From NCBI GenBank assembly GCA_035444405.1, contig DAOMOP010000003.1:7130-71129 (forward strand): DNA of 64,000 nucleotides. The letters are read 5' to 3'. The notes under the pieces were generated by a model. It was not told the origin of the DNA and ran no database searches. It worked only from the letters and a program-made list of their open reading frames with translations. The first letter of the stretch is position 1, and the number at the start of each line of letters is the position of its first letter. Position numbers and translations under genes: made by a program. Shown piece by piece: positions 24,796-37,101 of the stretch. This stretch comes from DAOMOP01 sp035444405 (lineage in GTDB: Bacteria; Pseudomonadota; Gammaproteobacteria; Burkholderiales; Rhodocyclaceae).

Positions 24796-25001
24796 TCACG
24801 GCTGTGCACGACGAGGATGCCGAAAGTGTCTGGGCCAGGTGCTCGATAGAGCGGAATCGAGAAGCCGTGGTCGATGCCGATGATGCGTGCGAAGCCGCAC
24901 AGGCGCGAACCTTGCGTGCCGCAGCAGGGACAAGCAGGCGGCTTGCAGCGCACGCGCAAAACGCGCAAACTGCATTGCAATTGCAACGCAAGAGACGTGT
25001 C

Positions 25002-25280
25002 ATGAAAACTGCGACCTTTCCTTCCTTGCGCGTCGAGCCGGAGTTGCGCCAAGCCGCCGAGCAGGTCCTGGACGACGGCGAGAGCCTTTCCAGCTTCGTC
25101 GAGCAATCGATCCGCGAGGGTATCGAGCGCAGGCTCGCCCAGCGTGAATTCGTCGCGCGCGGCCTGCGTGCTCGCGACGACGCACGCCGCACGGGCCGCT
25201 ACGTCGAGTCCGATGCGGTGATCGGGCGGCTCGAAAGGATGCTCGAACGCGCAAAGGCTTCGTCGCAAGCCGGCAAGTGA
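25002..25280 (+). CDS. antitoxin of a RelE/ParE-type toxin
   Basis: The protein has 92 residues. It starts MKTATFPSLRVEPELRQAAE, the strand-helix pattern of short ribbon-helix-helix antitoxins, and ends in a long charged helix. It overlaps the toxin gene by 4 bases (GTGA). AAGAGACG before the ATG serves as ribosome site. The preceding 206 bp (24796-25001) hold no sure gene. Confidence 0.78.
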   Translation: MKTATFPSLRVEPELRQAAEQVLDDGESLSSFVEQSIREGIERRLAQREFVARGLRARDDARRTGRYVESDAVIGRLERMLERAKASSQAGK

Positions 25281-25585
25281 GCTACCGCGTTCGCTTCACT
25301 GAAGACGCGGAGGAGGATCTGGTGCGCCTGTATCAGTTCATCCTCGCTCGCGATGAACCCGACTTCGCACTCGCAGAGCGGGCGCTCGAAGCCAGTCGGC
25401 AAGCGATGCGCAGCCTCGAGCTGTCCCCCTTCAGCTGTCGCAAGACGATCCCGTCCAATCCCTTTCTCCGGGAACTCGTGATTCCGTTCGGGGCGTCCGG
25501 CTACGTCGCGCTGTTCGAGATCGACGACGACAAGACCGTCACGATTCTCGCCGTACGTCACCAGCGCGAGGATGACTACCATTGA
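25277..25585 (+). CDS. RelE/ParE-family toxin
   Basis: The protein has 102 residues from GTG 25277. The RelE/ParE fold is indicated by 'YRVRFTEDAEEDLVRLYQFI' at the start, a central 'RELVIPFGASGYVALFEI' and the final strand 'TVTILAVRHQREDDYH', which carries the usual basic and aromatic residues. It could be an mRNA interferase or a gyrase poison; the sequence does not decide. Confidence 0.85.
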   Translation: MSYRVRFTEDAEEDLVRLYQFILARDEPDFALAERALEASRQAMRSLELSPFSCRKTIPSNPFLRELVIPFGASGYVALFEIDDDKTVTILAVRHQREDDYH

Positions 25586-25697
25586 AACAGTCGATTCTTG
25601 TCCGGCGCGTCGTCGCGGAATGGAACATTTGCGAGGTGGTTCATATCGCGCACACGTGCAGTGTCGAATCGCGAAGCGCACACATCATGCGCACCCC

Positions 25698-26720
25698 TCA
25701 CCGATGCAGCCAGCACGCCGAATAGTGCTGCCGCCGCGGCTCGAAGTCGGGCGGGTCGTCGCGGTCGCACAGGCCGGCGATCGCGTGCGGGCAGCGCGGG
25801 TGGAAGCGGCAGCCGGGCGGCGGATGCAGCAGGCTGGGCGGCTCGCCGGCGGGGACCTCGCGCAGCCGGGTCGCGTTGGCCGCGTCGGGGTCGGCGATCG
25901 CGGCGAGCAGCGCCTGCGTATAGGGGTGCTGCGGGTGGTCGAGCAGCTCGTCGACCGCGGCGCTCTCGACGACGCGGCCCGCGTACATCACGAAGATGCG
26001 CTCGGCGAAGTGGCGCACCGTCGACAAATCGTGCGTGATGAACGCGAGCGTCAGGCCGCGTTCGGTCTGGATGCGCCGCAACAGGTTCAGGATCTCGACG
26101 CGCACCGAGGCGTCGAGCATCGACACCGGCTCGTCGGCGACGATCATCGCCGGCGCGAGGATCAGCGCGCGCGCGATCACGACGCGCTGCTGCTGGCCGC
26201 CGGAGAGCATGTGCGGGAACTTGCCGAGGAACTCGTCCGGCGGCGTGAGCCGCACCTCGTCGAGCACCGCGCGGATGCGCCGGTCGCGCTCGGCGCGGTC
26301 CCTGACGCCATGCACGATCAGCGGCTCGGCGAGGATGCGGCGCACGTCGAGAAACGGCGGCAGCGCGCCGTACGGATCCTGCTGCACGTAGCCGACGCTG
26401 GCGCGGTAGGCCTTGAGCTCGCGCGCGTCGAGCGCGCCGAGCGAGCGCCCGGCAAAGCGCACCTCGCCGCGCGTGGGCCGGTGGAGGCCGAGCAGCGTGC
26501 GCGCCAGCGAGCTCTTGCCGCAGCCGCTCTCGCCGACGAAAGCGACCGCCTCGCCGCGCGCGAGTTCGAAATTCACGCCGTCGACCGCATGCACCGCGCC
26601 GACGCGCAGAAAACCCCACTGACGCAGCTCGAACCAGGTGTGCAGGTCCTTGGCCGCGAGCAGCGGGGCCTGCGTTTGTGCGTCGCGTCCTTGCATGGTG
26701 CGGCCCCGGGTGGCTTTCAT
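25698..26720 (-). CDS. ABC transporter ATP-binding protein (OppF/DppF type), separated member of the second ABC system
   Basis: The protein has 340 residues from ATG 26720; AGGA lies five bases upstream. Motifs: Walker A GESGCGKS, Q-loop 'VQQDPYGALPP', signature LSGGQQQR, Walker B 'MIVADEPVSMLDAS', switch histidine in ITHDLS, and the oligopeptide-type C-terminal 'CRFHPRCPHA'. The minus-strand ABC operon at 29780-35815 has only one ATPase, so this gene is its likely partner. Acetyl-CoA synthetase and an ACT-domain gene now lie between them. Confidence 0.87.
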   Translation of the reverse strand: MKATRGRTMQGRDAQTQAPLLAAKDLHTWFELRQWGFLRVGAVHAVDGVNFELARGEAVAFVGESGCGKSSLARTLLGLHRPTRGEVRFAGRSLGALDARELKAYRASVGYVQQDPYGALPPFLDVRRILAEPLIVHGVRDRAERDRRIRAVLDEVRLTPPDEFLGKFPHMLSGGQQQRVVIARALILAPAMIVADEPVSMLDASVRVEILNLLRRIQTERGLTLAFITHDLSTVRHFAERIFVMYAGRVVESAAVDELLDHPQHPYTQALLAAIADPDAANATRLREVPAGEPPSLLHPPPGCRFHPRCPHAIAGLCDRDDPPDFEPRRQHYSACWLHR

Positions 26721-26966
26721 CGGCGTCCTGCTGCGGCGTAGAGCGTGGAGTGCATTCTGCGCCGAACCGCGAATCTGCTCGATCGCGTGGCGGTGCCCCG
26801 CAAGAGTGGCACAACCGCCGTGCGACCGCGCAAGCGAGACACCCCGCGCGCCCTGCGCAAGACCGGCGCCTGCACACCGCGGCGATGCGGCTGGCCTGCG
26901 GGCCGGCGCGCGCACGGGCCCGCTCGAGCTCCCGGGCCACCATGACGACGGCGCACGCGAAATTTC

Positions 26967-29015
<2,049 letters not shown>

Positions 29016-29293
29016 GACCGTTTCCTCCTGGCTTGTTTCTGGTCCGCCGATCTCCAGTATCGAAGCAGGATCCGGCGGTCGCCACCAGAGTCCGGGCGCG
29101 GCGTCCGGACTGCACCGTTCGTCGCGCCCCTATGCTTTTTTAGCTCAGAGCCGGACAATTGCCAGCACCCGGCGCTGCAAGCCCAGCCTATCGGCGCGCC
29201 CAAAGGGGGCTGCACGAGCACGCCGCGCCTTGCGTTCGCGGCCGGCCGGAACTAGCTTGCACAAAGGGGGCAACGAACGAGGAGGGTAAGGCC

Positions 29294-29716
29294 ATGGATG
29301 TGCTCGTGGAAGCTGTCGACGTCTGGGTCGCAACAATCCCGGACCAGCCTGGAGGCCTCGCCGAGGCGCTGGCGGTCGTGCGCGACGCGGGTGCCGACCT
29401 GCAGTTCGTCATCGCGCGGCGCACCCCCGAGGAACCCGGCAAGGGCGTCGTATTCATCACGCCGCTGCAGGGCGACCGGGAAGTCCGCGCCGCCACGCAG
29501 GTCGGTTTCGGCGTTGCCCAGAGCCTGCATTCCGTGCGCGTGATGGGCCAGGACCGCCCCGGCGTCGCCGCCCAAATGACGCGTGCGCTCGCGGACGCCG
29601 GCATCAATCTGCGCGGCTTCTCGGGCTGCTCGATCGGCTCACAGTTCGTCGCCTACATTGCGGTCGATACCCTCGAGGATGCCGAGAAGATCACCGACGC
29701 GTTGCAAAGGGCGTGA
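29294..29716 (+). CDS. ACT-domain protein
   Basis: The protein has 140 residues from ATG 29294 with GGAGGG eight bases upstream. Two ACT-like units: the first 'VWVATIPDQPGGLAEALAVV', the second 'SVRVMGQDRPGVAAQMTRAL' followed by ADAGINLRGFSG. ACT domains bind amino acids or other small ligands and regulate partner enzymes. No enzyme domain is attached. It is divergent from acsA, so a link to acetate or amino-acid metabolism is only a guess. Confidence 0.83.
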   Translation: MDVLVEAVDVWVATIPDQPGGLAEALAVVRDAGADLQFVIARRTPEEPGKGVVFITPLQGDREVRAATQVGFGVAQSLHSVRVMGQDRPGVAAQMTRALADAGINLRGFSGCSIGSQFVAYIAVDTLEDAEKITDALQRA

Positions 29717-29779
29717 GCGGCGCGCGGGCGGGCATATCGGCTATCACAGAACGCACTCGTTCCGTGCCTCTCGACGCGT

Positions 29780-30751
29780 TCATCCACCCCTTCCCGCATG
29801 CAGCCAGCAACGCACCTGATGCCACTCGCCGAGCGCGATCGCGACTGGATCCGCGGCGCAGCGCTCGAAGCGCGATGGGCAGCGCTCGGCGAAGCGGCAG
29901 CCCGGCGGCGGCTCGAACAGGCTCGGCGGCTGGCCGGGAATCGCCTGCGGGCGCTGCTGCTGGCGCAGGCGCGGCACGCTCGCCATCAGCATCTGCGAGT
30001 AGGGGTGGGCGGGCTGCGCAAAAAAGCGCGCTGCGTCGGCGAGCTCGACCAGCTGCCCGGCGTACATCAGCGCGACGCGGTCGGCGAGCTCGCTCGAAGT
30101 CGCGACGTCGTGCGTGATCAGGATGAAGCTCGTGCCCTGCTCGCGCTTGACGCGTTTGAGCACGTTCATGATTCCCGCCTGGGTCAGCACGTCGAGCGCC
30201 GAGGTCGGCTCGTCGAGGATCACCAGCTCGGGCTCGGCGACCAGCGCCATCGCCAGCACCGCGCGCTGGCGCATGCCGCCGGACAGCTCGAACGGGTAAC
30301 GCGCGAGGAAGTCCGGCGACACGCCGACCATCGTGAACACCTCCGCGGCGCGCTCGAGCGCACGCGCGCGGGGCCAGCGCCGCAGCACGCGCAGCGGCTC
30401 GGCGACCTGCTCGCCGACGCGCACGACCGGGTTCAGTGCGTTCATCGACGCCTGCATCACCAGCGCGATGCGCGACCACTGCACCTCGCGCCGGAAGCGC
30501 TCGTCCGGCAGTGGCGACACCTCGACGTCGCCGAGCCGCACGCGCCCGGCGGCGTGATGGACGTTGCGCGGCAGCACCCGCATCAAGAGCTTCGCGAGCG
30601 AGCTTTTGCCGCAGCCGGACTCGCCGAGCACGACCAGCGCCTCGTTGCGGTGCAGGTCGAAGTCGACGCCGTCGACGGCGCGCACGATGCCGCGCCGCGT
30701 CTGGTAGTGCAGCGTGAGCCCTTCGACGCGCAGCAGCGTGTCGCCGCTCAT
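29780..30751 (-). CDS. ABC transporter ATP-binding protein (DppD/OppD type)
   Basis: The protein has 323 residues. Motifs: Walker A GESGCGKS near residue 44, Q-loop 'LVMQASMNALNP', signature LSGGMRQR, Walker B 'LVILDEPTSALDV', switch histidine in ITHDVAT, and the C-terminal 'CRFAERCPSRF' typical of peptide-transporter ATPases. Its ATG (30751) shares a base with the stop of the permease gene upstream. It is the last contiguous gene of the second ABC operon. Confidence 0.89.
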   Translation of the reverse strand: MSGDTLLRVEGLTLHYQTRRGIVRAVDGVDFDLHRNEALVVLGESGCGKSSLAKLLMRVLPRNVHHAAGRVRLGDVEVSPLPDERFRREVQWSRIALVMQASMNALNPVVRVGEQVAEPLRVLRRWPRARALERAAEVFTMVGVSPDFLARYPFELSGGMRQRAVLAMALVAEPELVILDEPTSALDVLTQAGIMNVLKRVKREQGTSFILITHDVATSSELADRVALMYAGQLVELADAARFFAQPAHPYSQMLMASVPRLRQQQRPQAIPGQPPSLFEPPPGCRFAERCPSRFERCAADPVAIALGEWHQVRCWLHAGRGG

Positions 30752-32091
30752 CACAGAGTCCTCAGCCGCGGATTGAACACGCGGTCGAGCGCGAAGCCGA
30801 GCATCGCGAAACCCAGCCCGGTCAGCATCAGCAGCACCGCCGGCGCGACGACCCAGTAGTAGTAGCCGTTGTAGAGCGCGCTCTGCGACTGCGCATCGTT
30901 CAGCACCTTGCCCCAGGTCGGCAGCACCGGGTCGCCGAGCCCGAGCACCGCGAGCGAGGCCTCGAGGAACACGAAGGTCGGGATCAGCGTGACGAAGGTC
31001 GGGATCAGCACCGGCAGGATGCGCGGGATCATGTAGCGCATCACGATGCGCAGATTGCTCGCGCCGTAGGCCTGCGCCGCCTCGATGTAGGGCGCCTCGC
31101 GGATCGGCAGCAGCATCGCGCGGTACATCTTGATGCCGGCGCTGAAGATGCCGAGCACGATCACCACGCCGAGCATCAGCCAGATGCTGGTCGAGTAGAG
31201 CGTGCCGACCATCACGAGGATCGGCAAGAGCGGCAGGATCATGTTCACCTCGGTCAGCCGCTGGATCGTCGCGTCCACCCAGCCGCGGTACCACACGCCG
31301 ACCGCGGCGATGACGAGCGTCGTGATCGTCGTGCCGACCGCCGCGAGCAGCCCGAACGCGAGCGCGACCGGCGTGCCCCACATCAGCGCGAGGGAAAGGT
31401 CGCGGCGCTGATGATCGGTGCCGGCAAGGCCGTGCACGCGCCCGTACACCACCAGCTCGGCGTCGATGCTGGCCCGCTCGTCGAACACCACTGCGTCGAG
31501 CGTCAGCGTGTAGCGGCCCGGCACGACCCGCGGCACGGTGTCGGAGTCGGGCGCGGCGAGCAGACCGATGTGCGGCACCAGCCCGCCCAGGCGGCGCTCG
31601 AGCGCGCGGTCCTGCGACAGCGACACGCGGTCCTCGCGGCCGATGCGATGCCCGCCGAGCGACAGCTCGCGGCCATCCGGCGTCTCCCACAGGAGCCGCG
31701 CGAACGGCCTTTGCACGTGGCCGTCGGCGCGCAGGAACAGGTTGATCTCGCTCGGAAAGCCGGTGTAGTCGTAGTCGAACGTGAGCGGGATGCGCAGTCG
31801 GCGACCGCCTTCGAAGGGCTCCTCGATGACGTCGGCCGCCGCGGCGGTGACGATCAGCGTGCGCGGCGCGCGCCCGCCGACGAGCCGGTCGGCCCACACC
31901 GGGCCGGCATTGACCGGGTGCAGCCGCCATACCTCGCCACCGCGCCACTTGTCGAGCGCGTCGCCATACGGGATCGCCGTGATCGTGTAGAGCGACAGCG
32001 CCACCAGCAGCGCGATGAGCATGAGCCCCACCAGCGCCGACGGGTAGCGGCGCAGTTCGTGCCAGCCTTCGCGCCACGGCCCGGCGCTCAT
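30751..32091 (-). CDS. ABC transporter permease (DppC type) with large periplasmic insert
   Basis: The protein has 446 residues from ATG 32091. Helix 1 lies at about residues 18-38. Roughly 200 residues without hydrophobic segments follow (about 40-240: DALDKWRGGEVWRLHPVNAG ... 'LVVYGRVHGLAGTDHQRRDL'), and then the usual five-helix core with the EAA loop 'APYIEAAQAYGASNLRIVMR'. Ordinary DppC proteins have about 300 residues and no such domain. The insert should sit in the periplasm facing the binding protein. The operon partner binding protein is also oversized, so the two may have co-evolved. Confidence 0.86.
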   Translation of the reverse strand: MSAGPWREGWHELRRYPSALVGLMLIALLVALSLYTITAIPYGDALDKWRGGEVWRLHPVNAGPVWADRLVGGRAPRTLIVTAAAADVIEEPFEGGRRLRIPLTFDYDYTGFPSEINLFLRADGHVQRPFARLLWETPDGRELSLGGHRIGREDRVSLSQDRALERRLGGLVPHIGLLAAPDSDTVPRVVPGRYTLTLDAVVFDERASIDAELVVYGRVHGLAGTDHQRRDLSLALMWGTPVALAFGLLAAVGTTITTLVIAAVGVWYRGWVDATIQRLTEVNMILPLLPILVMVGTLYSTSIWLMLGVVIVLGIFSAGIKMYRAMLLPIREAPYIEAAQAYGASNLRIVMRYMIPRILPVLIPTFVTLIPTFVFLEASLAVLGLGDPVLPTWGKVLNDAQSQSALYNGYYYWVVAPAVLLMLTGLGFAMLGFALDRVFNPRLRTL

Positions 32092-32182
32092 CGCAGCCGC
32101 CTCCCGGTACCGGGCGCATCCGCGTCGCGCTCGCCGGTGCGTTGTCCGCACGCTCGGCCGTGGACAGCTCGGAAGCATTCGC

Positions 32183-33301
32183 TCATCGCCGCCCCCCTTC
32201 GATGCGCACGCGCGGATCGAGCAGCGCATAAAGGATGTCGAGCAGGAACACCGTCACCGCAAGCAGGTACGCGAAGATCACCACCGCGCCGATGATCACC
32301 GGCGTGTCGCGATGGCCGATCGCCTGGAACAGCAGCGAGCCGAGCCCCGGCCAGTTGAACACCTGCTCGAGGATGATCGCGCCGCTCCACAGCCCGATCA
32401 GCATCAGCAGGAAGCTCGTCACGATCGGCGACAGCGTCGGGCGCAGGATGTAGCGGCGCTCGATCAGCTTCGACGGCAGCCCCTTCGCGCGCGCCATCTC
32501 GACGTAGTCCTCGCTCGAATGGATGAGGAAGAAGGTGCGCCACGAGTAGATCGAGATGAAGATCGCCGACAGGAACATCGCCGCGAGCGGCAGCAGCATG
32601 TGGCGCAGCAGGCTCGCGGCGTACTCCCAGCGGCTCTCGGGCGGCGGCGCGGCGACCATGCCGCCGGCCGGCAGCCACGGCATCACGAACGCGAACAGCA
32701 GGATCAGGAAGATGCCGTAGAACCACGCCGGCGCCGCCGAGGTCGGCGCGAGCGCGATCACGCTGCGGTCGAGCAGCGTGCCGTAGCGTCGCGACAGATA
32801 CAGCGCGACGAACACCGACGAGAAGAACACCAGCAGGTTCGCCGTGCCGAACAGCAACAGCGTGGCCGGCAGCCGCTCGACGATGATCGCATAGACCTCG
32901 CGCGAGCCCAGATCGCTGTGCATCTGCTCGGCGCGCCCGAGGTCCAGGCGCATCGCGCGCTGCAGATAGTCGACGCTGCGCACGACGAAGGGCTGGTCGA
33001 GGCGCAGGCGCTCGACCTCGAGCGCCACCTGGCGCTCGATCAGCGCGTTGCGCTCGACCGCGGTCAGGTCCTGGAAGGCCGGATCGGCGCGCACCGCCTC
33101 GGCGGCCTGGCTGCGGATCTGCACCAGGCGCAGCTCGTCGACCTGGCCGCCCATGTTCGCGATGAGGATGGTCAGATAGACGCCGACCAGCACCGTCAGC
33201 AGCAGCGCGACCAGACGCTTGCCGGCATAGAGCAGCATGTGGCGCAGGTCGCGCAGCACGCCGCGGCGAATCGGGGAGGGCCTCGTCGGCGCCCCACTCA
33301 C
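32183..33301 (-). CDS. ABC transporter permease (DppB type)
   Basis: The protein has 372 residues from GTG 33301, in GTGA overlap with the end of the binding-protein gene. After helix 1 (about 30-50) a ~75-residue periplasmic segment rich in Arg, Glu and Gln precedes the five-helix core. The EAA loop is 'DYVEMARAKGLPSKLIERRY' and the family end 'LLDPRVRIEGGRR' is intact. Between it and the next permease (32092-32182) are 91 bases without features. It is a component of the second peptide-type ABC system. Confidence 0.87.
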   Translation of the reverse strand: MSGAPTRPSPIRRGVLRDLRHMLLYAGKRLVALLLTVLVGVYLTILIANMGGQVDELRLVQIRSQAAEAVRADPAFQDLTAVERNALIERQVALEVERLRLDQPFVVRSVDYLQRAMRLDLGRAEQMHSDLGSREVYAIIVERLPATLLLFGTANLLVFFSSVFVALYLSRRYGTLLDRSVIALAPTSAAPAWFYGIFLILLFAFVMPWLPAGGMVAAPPPESRWEYAASLLRHMLLPLAAMFLSAIFISIYSWRTFFLIHSSEDYVEMARAKGLPSKLIERRYILRPTLSPIVTSFLLMLIGLWSGAIILEQVFNWPGLGSLLFQAIGHRDTPVIIGAVVIFAYLLAVTVFLLDILYALLDPRVRIEGGRR

Positions 33302-35815
33302 CGCCCCGCCCCTCGGCCGTCGCCCGGCACGGTCGCGAACACGTGCGACACGAACGCCGGCAGCGCGACGCGGCGGCTGGTCACCGCGATTTCGAGGCTG
33401 TTTGCGCCGGCCGCGAGCGCCGCGACCGCGTGCGGCGCCAGGCTCACCCGCCACAAGCCGTCGTCGAGCGCTTCGGCCTCGCCGCGTTCGGCGAGCTCGC
33501 CACGACCGTCGAAAAGCAGGTATTGCACGTCCTCGATCGCCTCGCGTGCATACGGCCTGCCTTCGAAGGTCACATTCACGCGAAACTCGGCGGCCTCGCC
33601 GGCCTGCACCACCATCGGCCCGTCGAGGTCGAGCTCGGGCACCTCGGGCCGCGAAAAGCGCAACCACTTGTCGGCCGGGTCGGGAAAGTCCGCGAAGCGG
33701 CGCAGCACCACGCTGCCTTCGATCGGATGCACCGAGTGCAGCTGGAACGGGCCGTTGCCGACCCAGAAGTGGCCGCGCTGCCGATGCCACTCGGCGAGCG
33801 CGCGGTAACGCTCGCCGACCTCGTTTTTGCCGAGGAAGTCGGCGAGCACGGTCGGATAGGGGACGAGCTCGCGCTCGCTCGCCGAGCGCAGGTGGCGCGC
33901 GAGAATCGGCAGGCTCGGTCCCGCGACCAGGCTCATCCAGGCCACCTGCAGCCGGTCGGCCTTGTTCGCCGAGAATGCGAGTTCGCCGCTGCGCTCGGCC
34001 AGGATGCCGAGAAACAGCGTATGCCACGGCCCCGGCGCCGGCGCGCGCGCGGCGACGATGCTCTCCGCATCGGGAAAGATCTGGTCGCTGTAGACCTCGA
34101 TCACCAGCGGCGCGCGCGACACGATGCGCCAGCCGCGGAAGTGCCGCACGAAGGCCTCGAAGGTCGGCAAGTGGGCAACGTCGAACAGCGGGCTCGCCTC
34201 GTCGGCGCGCTCGAAGGCGAGAATCCACGGCAGCACGAGGTCGGCGAGCGACAGCCGCGAGCCGTCGTGCCAGCGGCGCTCGAAGAACTCGTCCTCGTAA
34301 TGCACGCGCACACGCGTGCGTGCCGTGACGCCGTCGGGATACTGCTCGCCGACGGTGACGAAGCGGCCGGCCGCGGCATCCCAGCCGACCCATGCGTCCT
34401 CGGGCACGACGATCTCGGCGGCGGTGTCCAGGCTCAGCCAGTCGAGCGTGCGGCCGACCGGCACGTCCTGCTGCACGGTGACCTCGGCCGTCGTGAGGCG
34501 CTGCGGCCAGAACAGGCCGGTGAACGGATCGGGTATCACCACCGGGTCGTCGGTCGCGCGGATCAGCATCTGGTCGAAGATCCAGTTGCTGCCCGCGACC
34601 GGGTTCCACGGTTCGGTCAGCAGTCCCGGCGTGCCGAACACCATCTGCCCGCCGACGCGGTCGGTGTAGCGCACCGTGTAGGGCCACAGCGCCGAGCCGG
34701 ACAGCCCGCCCGCGAGGTCGATCGCGACCTCGACGTTCGCGGCGCGCGGCGACACGTTGAGCTGATCGATGAGCCACACCCGTACCGAATCCTGCATCGA
34801 CAGCTCGAGCGCGCGCGCCATCATCGCCTGCCGCTCCTCCCAGCTGCGGTAGTCGCGCCGCTGCAGCCGCTCGGCCAGCGCGTCGAACTCCGGCACCGGC
34901 CGGTAGGCCTGCCACAGCGGCGCGGCCGCGCGGGGTGTAGAAGTCGCTGAAGTTCTGCGCCTGGTCGCGCTGGATCACGGTCGAGATCCAGCCGCCGGTG
35001 TAAAGGTGCCAGTGACCGGCGCGCGGGTCGGTCGCAATCCACAGCCGCGACGCCTCCTCGGCGGTGCGGTAACGGCGCTCGACCGCAAAGCCGAGATCCT
35101 CCAGCAGATTCGCGACGTAGTCGCCGACGCGCCGGCGCTCGTCCTCGGTGCGGATCAGCACGATCAGCCGCACCGGCGCGTTGTGGTAGGTCCAGCGCCC
35201 GGCCGTAAAGCGCGCGCCGAGCGCCTCCATCTCGCGATCGATCGCCGCACGTGCGGCCTGCGGATCGTGCGCATAGCGCAGCTCGAGCTCGCGCGCGACG
35301 CCGGCGAGCCGTGCGTAATCGGGAAACGCCGTCGTCAGCGGCAGAAAGCGCGGCACCGCGAGGCCGCCGAAGATCTCCTCGGCGATGTAGCGGCGGTTCA
35401 CCAGGCGATTGAGCGCCTCGCGGATCGCCGGCACGTGGAACGGGTTCAGCTCGCCATTGGCGAACTCGGGGCCGGCCGGATTGAGCGTCAGCTCGCTCGA
35501 CGTGCCGAACGCGAAGTCGTAGGTCGTGGCGAGCGAGTCGCGCACCCGGTGGAACACCGTCGTGCTCGAGATGCCCTGCGTGAACACCTGATGCGTGCCC
35601 GCCTCGATCAGCCCGGCGACGCGTCCGATGTCGGTCTCGCGCGTGAAGACGATCTGATCGACCAGCGCTCCGCGCCGGCCCTGCAGGTCCGCGGCGCCGA
35701 CTTCCGCGCCGGCCACCGGCGCCTGGCGCGCGAGCTCGGTCGGCGTCGGGCGCAGCGCGACCACGAGTAGTGCGACGACGAGCAGCGCGGCGGCCGCCAG
35801 TATGAAACGTCTCAT
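33298..35815 (-). pseudogene. very large ABC substrate-binding protein (SBP family 5), frameshifted
   Basis: Two frames together encode a protein of about 839 residues. The N-terminal part runs from ATG 35815 (signal segment MRRFILAAAALLVVALLVVA) to ...'QAQNFSDFYTPR', and the C-terminal part from about 34925 ('APLWQAYRPVPEFDALAERL') to 33298. The shift lies in the G+C-rich run near 34922-34940; one extra base would explain it. Everything else is intact, and the downstream permease still uses the GTGA overlap. Either a recent inactivation or a base-calling error is possible. The size is well above the usual 500-600 residues. Confidence 0.75.
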
Positions 35816-35956
35816 CGCGTTACTCCCGTGGCGGGTCACGACACGATGGCGTGGCCCTTCTTACACAATAGTCGCTGTCCGGGACCGACGGCGAGTGGGG
35901 CGAGAGCGCTGCGCATCGATATCTCGCATGCGGCGGAAGCAGGTCTTCGTTCAAGA

Positions 35957-36946
35957 CTACAAGACGCGCGCACTGTTCGCGATCGACCGGTTCGTCGCGC
36001 ACGCACGCGCGATCACGTCGGCCAGCGCCGCGCGCTCGCATTCGGGCCGGAACCGCGGCGCCTGCGCGCGGCAGGCCTCACCTAACGCGCCGAGGAAAGC
36101 CGCGTCGCGCTCGGCGCGCAGCAGCATCTCGCGCAGGGCCACGGTGTCGGCGACCGGGTAGTAGCCCGGATAATCGTCGCCGAGCATGCCGCGATTGCCC
36201 GGGATGTCGGACGCGACGATCGGCAGTCCGGCCATGCAGGCCTCGGCGACCACGTTCGCGCCGCCTTCCATGCGCGAGCTCATCACCATCAGCCGCGCGC
36301 GCGCCATCAGGCGCCGCACCTCGCTGTGCGCGATCTCGCCGCGCCAGTGGTAGCGCGGGTTCGCCGCCATCTCGGCGTGCGCGGCAGCTTCCCAATCCCC
36401 GTTGTGGGCGCGGCCGGCCTGCAGCACGCGCAGGCGCGAGGCGGCCGGCACGTCGCGCACCGCCAGCGCGGCACGCAGCGAATCCTTCTCGTCGCGCAGG
36501 TGGCCGACCACGCACACGTCGAAATGGCGTTGCGCCGGTGCGCGCCGCGCGAGCGGCACGGCCGACTGCAGCACCGTGCACAGCTTCGGACGAAACTCAG
36601 CCGGAATGTCGCCGGCAACGCGATCGTGCAGCCCGACCAGCACGTCGGCGCGCGCCATGCTGTCGCGGGTCGTGTCCGGGTGCGTGTGCTGGAAGCGGTA
36701 GATGTCGGTGCCGGTGAGCACGACGACCAGCGGCGCCTCGGCTCGCGCCGCGGCGAATCGGCGAATCGCCGCGGCGCTGCGCCACGCGTGCAACGCGATC
36801 ATCAGGTCTGCGCGGTGGCCGTCGTAGTCGACGTCCACGGCGACGCGATGCCCGAGCCCGCGCAGAAAACGCGCCCAGCGCGTCGCCGTCGCCCGGTTGC
36901 CGGCGCGCGAGCCGGCGCCGGCGGGCGTGATCAGCGCAATGTCCAT
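35957..36946 (-). CDS. senB: selenoneine biosynthesis selenosugar synthase SenB (glycosyltransferase)
   Basis: The protein has 329 residues from ATG 36946, beginning MDIALITPAGAGSRAGNRAT, the hallmark of this GT-B glycosyltransferase group. The Rossmann-type C-terminal half has 'MSSRMEGGANVVAEACMAGL', with the E-x7-E pair that binds the nucleotide sugar. In characterised selenoneine clusters SenB joins selenophosphate to UDP-N-acetyl-sugar to make a selenosugar. The divergent neighbour at 37102 is the SenA partner, which strongly supports the call. SenC (SelD-like) is not in the window. Confidence 0.82.
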   Translation of the reverse strand: MDIALITPAGAGSRAGNRATATRWARFLRGLGHRVAVDVDYDGHRADLMIALHAWRSAAAIRRFAAARAEAPLVVVLTGTDIYRFQHTHPDTTRDSMARADVLVGLHDRVAGDIPAEFRPKLCTVLQSAVPLARRAPAQRHFDVCVVGHLRDEKDSLRAALAVRDVPAASRLRVLQAGRAHNGDWEAAAHAEMAANPRYHWRGEIAHSEVRRLMARARLMVMSSRMEGGANVVAEACMAGLPIVASDIPGNRGMLGDDYPGYYPVADTVALREMLLRAERDAAFLGALGEACRAQAPRFRPECERAALADVIARACATNRSIANSARVL

Positions 36947-37101
36947 GCTTGTCCGATCCCGAGGATAGTGCAATCCTTGCAGGCAGCATTCTTCGGCGGC
37001 CGGCACCGGTCTGCGTCTGGACCGGCGCGGTCACGCGGGGCCGTACCCCCTTCAAGCCGGGCGCCGGCTGCCAGCGCCGAACGTCAGTGGAGACGCGTAC
37101 C

